DNA from: Rotaria socialis
Taxonomy: Eukaryota > Rotifera > Eurotatoria > Philodinida > Philodinidae
Reading direction: 5' to 3'
DNA length: 64,000 nt
Assembly: GCA_905331475.1 (NCBI GenBank)
Contig: CAJNYU010002217.1
Coordinates: 1 to 64,000, forward strand
The position numbers and the translations under genes are program-made. This document shows positions 60,801 to 64,000 of this stretch, in pieces. The notes beneath the pieces are model-generated. The model saw only the letters and a list, made by a program, of their open reading frames with translations. It searched no databases and was not told where the DNA came from. Within the stretch, counting starts at the first letter, position 1; every line of letters begins with the position of its first letter.

Positions 60801-63246
60801 TCTGTTGTTCACTTGCTTGATTTTTTAAGTTTTTTGTTACTTTTCCTGTTGCTGATTCTATCAAAGAATCATCGTTGACCATAGGATCAGAATTGTCATC
60901 AGATGAAATCGGCTGATAAAAAGGTTTATTCGACGGTACATATCGTCGTTTTGAATACGTTCGAAAACGAGCTTGTAAAAATGATGATGATAATAGAAGA
61001 GTAAGATTTAAAATAACGAACCAGGATGTCATTATTTTGCCTTTATCAAAAAGACTCGTAAAAAGATTCTAACCCGGAATAATTATATATATGTGTGACT
61101 GTGAATTTAATTCTAACAATATATATATATGTGTGCTTGTAGATTTTTTGATGAAATACGAGAAACTTTTTAAAATAAATGTTAGCTCTTGAAGCGATGA
61201 CGTCAGTCGAGAATGGTAAACTTGTAGGTGGTATCGATAATTTTCTGTATATTGGATTTAGTGAGGAATAGTCGAAGATAAATGATGAAGACGCAGAGAG
61301 AGAAAGATCATGATGAACAATAATAAAACAACAAGCAGAAAAGAGATGAAGGAGAGAGGGAGAGAGAGAGAGAGAGAGAAGAGAAACTATGCAATATCTA
61401 TATTCTTCTTTCATTTTTTATCGCTCTTTTTTTCTCATTCTGTATCATGTTGAAATTATTACTACATCCTTCTAATTTATCTTTTTTTGGTTGCTATATC
61501 AATGATAAAGAAGGATCGTATTAAGCAAAAATTATTAATAAAGAATTTAAAAAAGAAGCTTTTTTTTCTTGATGAATATCATATTCGCTTATGTGCGTAC
61601 GTTGTATTCAAGCAAAGACTTCGCACTCGAAGATATTTCATATATAAAAACACGAGTAGCATTGAGCTCGACAAAGGACGCAGTATTTCTGTCGATTGAG
61701 ATTCTCCTTTAGTAGTTTGAGTGTCGGTACTTTTCTCGAATTCATGTAGTTTAAATTTTGAATTATTTATTGTGCGATCGATATTGCATGAAAACAAAAA
61801 CAGGAAATTGTTTCTGGCGAAAAATATAAAATGCATTATGATTGATATAAAGATTTTTCTAGAGCTTCTCTGTTTTTATTATTCACATAGGTCAACTTGA
61901 ACGATGGCGCATCGATCATAGTAGATTATGCTCATATTTTCTAGAACATGATTATTCATATATGATGATATCAATGAGAGGATGCAACAACTCAGTCCGA
62001 GTTAAAGATAATACAAGATGAACTTTTCAATTTCAGCTGTAGTCTCTGCAGTAATGAAATATATCGTAGAATCAAAACGGAATTTGAAAGGTATTAGCAA
62101 AAAAGAAAACTATCGGTTAAATGCCAACCTAAGCATACGCTCTTATTCATGGAATATGCTAAGTCGAAGTATCGAATTGATTGTTTTCATGTTACAGATT
62201 GAGATAAAAAGCTAACTACGTTCAAGCGTTGATATTCTTGGGCATCGCCAACTAATTCATTTTTTCTCTGCTAGTAGAAATAGAGAAGAATTTCTAATTT
62301 TAACTCTAGCTTTTCAAAAAATTGAGATCCTTTTTTGTGAGAGTATTTATTAGGTTACCTACAGATCAGTATAAATTGTGGATGGTTTTATTACTAAACG
62401 TAAATCGTAAGTAAATGATTATGAAGTCGCCAATAGAGCCGAACACAGGATGTTCAACATGAGAAAATGAAAGAGATCATATATGAATAATTTCAATGGA
62501 ACCGATAGACATAGGTCAAGTTCTACTTCTTCGTTGTCTGTTATTGTTGTTTTTGTTAGCTACTAGTCACTGATAATGAGGGTGATTGAGGTCAAACTCA
62601 GTCTTCCATACTGTTTCCTGATGGTCGGCATCTCTTTTTCTGTCAAGAATAACCGTTCATTATTTTTCCTCGTGTATGAACAAGCAAGATGGATGCAAAT
62701 GTCCATAGAAAAAAAAGACAATAGAACCGAGGGCATTACGTAGACATCAGAAAAAGCAAAAACATGACATTATGATAATTATCGGAATACTAACGTGCTA
62801 TCAATAACATCATGTTTACTAGCAGTTGAAGGGCGCAACGATCGAGATAGAATTTTTATATTCATTAAAAATAGAGTATTTTATCAATGTGAAGAATATT
62901 AAATTTCAGATAGAAAGAAAACACATTAGTTTCAGCCATATGTACTTACAAAGAACGCGTAATTCAATATCTTTGCTAACAACATGACCATTGACACCAT
63001 TCGATGCTCGACATTCGTAATGGCCGATTTGGGAGCGACTTATATTGAATAGATGAAGTTGACCATTTGTGTTATTTGTTAATAGTTGACTTTCTGATTT
63101 TGTTTGATTATCTCCACTGTTAATTCGGCGAAACCATGTTATGTAAGGTTTAGGCCGACCTCGAGCTTGACATTCCATTGTCACATTACTATATTCGTGT
63201 ACAACAACTGGCGATGATGTAGCATTGTCAATAAACGTCGGAGTTT
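57849..63246 (-). CDS. Immunoglobulin-superfamily protein, 3' part only
   Basis: Three 3' exons are in the window: 62950-63246, 58050-58334 and 57849-57979, joined in frame. The 5' exons lie beyond the window. The first carries an I-set Ig domain (VTMECQARGRPKPYITWFRR, then HLFNISRSQIGHYECRASN with the YxCxA motif, and HVVSKDIELRVL). The second carries another (IQLRCSAVAPFDTKIYW, then DKTDFGLYNCIADSKAG), including a (CAG/CAA)n-coded poly-Gln. The last exon codes for a basic, polar tail (RNKSMKKRLDY) with no helix, so the protein appears secreted or anchored otherwise. The domain style resembles lachesin/neurotrimin-type adhesion proteins. The 4.6-kb intron 58335-62949 is exceptional here and contains a whole TGF-beta family gene on the same strand. 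Confidence 0.85.
59285..59309. repeat. (CA)n microsatellite
   Basis: About 12 CA units downstream of the TGF-beta gene, within the Ig-gene intron. Confidence 0.9.
59533..61032 (-). CDS. TGF-beta superfamily ligand, intronless and nested
   Basis: A single exon of 499 residues. A signal peptide (VILNLTLLLSSSFLQA) is followed by a long prodomain with basic and acidic patches, a furin-type site RSIR (345-348) and a C-terminal cystine-knot domain with nine cysteines (359, 365, 366, 395, 399, 454, 455, 488, 490). CRCG near the end is the expected CxC. Nine cysteines fit the TGF-beta/activin/myostatin branch rather than seven-cysteine BMPs. The conserved Trp pair of the first finger is replaced (NNVLDFVIHP), a Gln/Asn/Lys-rich loop (about 401-420) is inserted, and nine residues follow the last Cys, where most ligands end. 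It would signal through type I/II Ser/Thr kinase receptors. It lies wholly within an intron of the Ig gene on the same strand. Confidence 0.9.
   Translation of the reverse strand: MTSWFVILNLTLLLSSSFLQARFRTYSKRRYVPSNKPFYQPISSDDNSDPMVNDDSLIESATGKVTKNLKNQASEQQIEQFARLLFDRLNLKEPPNVTVEINLEADSPPPFVKQLEQEYLKTKEQQEQSRDESQAVTERAVLPGARISSYTCQRQISAQLNIKHDNLKNIDCFKFSKSPLESASLPTNQIAQQLRFYIKKNFFVLNEQQEDLLAPDMFQIYQVFRPTSNDTSIKPSPSLKDTMRLPISQIKELNDNWLELTIDPNNEKLTIEQIYQQFITPWYGLAINHQLKASWPPSYRSYPSENRFERSNDDEDNSEESKEQQLLYMLVEYSSKLRSPSTGHRSIRSNSKPRPAKPCDPKSPCCRRSLIIDLDQGNNVLDFVIHPRQFDIGECVGSCDTSGSSLQYTQAKNDQQKNKPHAAYSLVFLHRHGRNNNSLTATRNHRADRESSRCCSFSRTGGLELTYTTTNDGPIIKKYIPNMIVESCRCGLPATIQQV
61033..62949. other. 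Remainder of the large Ig-gene intron, 5' side
   Basis: This stretch would hold the promoter of the nested TGF-beta gene. It includes (TA)n/(TG) runs near 61085-61136 and a (GA)n tract at about 61347-61381. Open frames here have no support. Confidence 0.5.
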
Positions 63247-64000
63247 CTATTTAAATAAAAAATAATAGGTGTAAAATTAGAAAAAACGTAATGTAAAGGT
63301 TTGTTTTTCGAGAATGGAAAGCAAGAGAACAACTAGTCGTAGCTTACAAAATTCCCGACGATCTATAGTATGTGTTCATATTTTCTGGGCATGCTTCGGT
63401 AATTCTACGACGAAAATCTCTTTCGCAAAACTACAGAATATCGATGTGATTGGCACACCAATTTAAGTAGAGGACTTTTGTTTTTAACCTGAAAATAATT
63501 TAATTCACATTAATAAAAATGATAATACTTATTATTATAGTCTTCGATAAGGACATCTCAGTATTGTATCATGCTACACAATTTTAATCAGAAGTCATAT
63601 AAATAAACTGACAAAATAATCGTTTGGAGATTTTCTGAATAAAAGTTCAATGATCTCAGTAGAACTCGTTGACGCTCGTTATCCCTGTAGAGTTCAGCCG
63701 TTTTCATTGATTTTCATGTTTTGAACAAGGTTTTTTGGTTTTATTATCATGTGTTTCTTAGTGTAACGTTGTTCATCATAGTAACAACCAATCTACTCAC
63801 ACTATTATGCATTTCGATAAGGTCATAAGTACTAATACTTATCATTTACTACAGTTAGTTACATCTTATTCTGTTGACACATTGTCCTCGACTATTGTGG
63901 CGACGTACTGAATGATCGTAAGTCTTCACTCGCCTTCTCGGTAGAAGAGACTATCTCAATGACCTATACATTGTGCAACAATAACGGTGACGACTATAGG
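63247..64000. other. Window end; one exon-like segment
   Basis: Intron or upstream sequence of the Ig gene. On the minus strand 63348-63430 is flanked by TTCTGTAG and GTAAGC and is open in one frame, but its exit phase does not fit the Ig exon at 63246, so it is not part of that gene model. Confidence 0.4.

Noticed and set aside
1-64000. CRISPR arrays, bacterial operons, rRNA or tRNA genes
   Set aside because: The window is intron-bearing eukaryotic DNA. I found no regularly spaced repeats, and no B-box-like GGTTCGAATCC with a foldable cloverleaf was seen by eye.

Overview
The window is AT-rich animal nuclear DNA with compact multi-exon genes on both strands. Most introns are about 45-65 bp with GT-AG ends, codons favour A/T at the third position, and single-exon genes of non-animal look are scattered among ordinary metazoan genes. 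Small non-autonomous transposons and a decayed Helitron-type helicase lie between and inside the genes. Together these point to a bdelloid rotifer (Adineta/Rotaria type). This is inferred from gene style and content, since no marker gene is present. All exon joins below were worked out by hand from splice signals and reading frame.

Layout. 1-1100: relic of a Helitron-like helicase broken by a small foldback element. 3532-4625 (-): sterol C24-methyltransferase. 5793-9693 (+): 13-exon WSC/mucin-type single-pass membrane protein with a KIAA1549-like core. 9950-10951 (-): intronless PfkB-family sugar kinase, divergent by 94 bp from a six-helix membrane protein (11046-12025, +). 12772-17339 (-): UNC-18/STXBP1. 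18431-20251 (+): AKAP1-like KH-Tudor protein. 22246-27338 (-): SK-type calcium-activated potassium channel, followed by about 5 kb without a recognisable gene. 32349-33505 (-): UBE2J-type ubiquitin-conjugating enzyme. 33611-35386 (-): C2H2 zinc-finger gene carrying a 610-bp hAT-like element in its intron. 36562-37348 (+): 56-residue single-helix membrane protein. 38753-39555 (+): RING protein. 40034-40282 (+): small cysteine-rich secreted peptide. 41670-42703: foldback element and a decayed repetitive-family gene. 43438-45592: two intronless, convergent genes of bacterial/fungal look (VOC-domain protein and sulfotransferase-like protein). 46574-48642 (-): nucleoplasmin-type FKBP. 48901-50489 (-): Cdt1. 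51510-56330 (+): Patronin/CAMSAP. 57849 to beyond 63246 (-): immunoglobulin-superfamily gene whose 4.6-kb intron contains a complete intronless TGF-beta family ligand (59533-61032) on the same strand.

The genes do not form a pathway. They are mostly independent housekeeping and neuronal genes: vesicle fusion, SK channel, microtubule minus-end binding, replication licensing, protein folding and ER ubiquitination. The points most worth attention are the sterol methyltransferase in an animal context, a Cdt1 model lacking the geminin-binding domain, the nested TGF-beta ligand, the WSC plus KIAA1549-like architecture, a three-exon micropeptide gene, the pair of probable foreign genes, and several small inverted-repeat elements, two of them with clear 8-bp target duplications.
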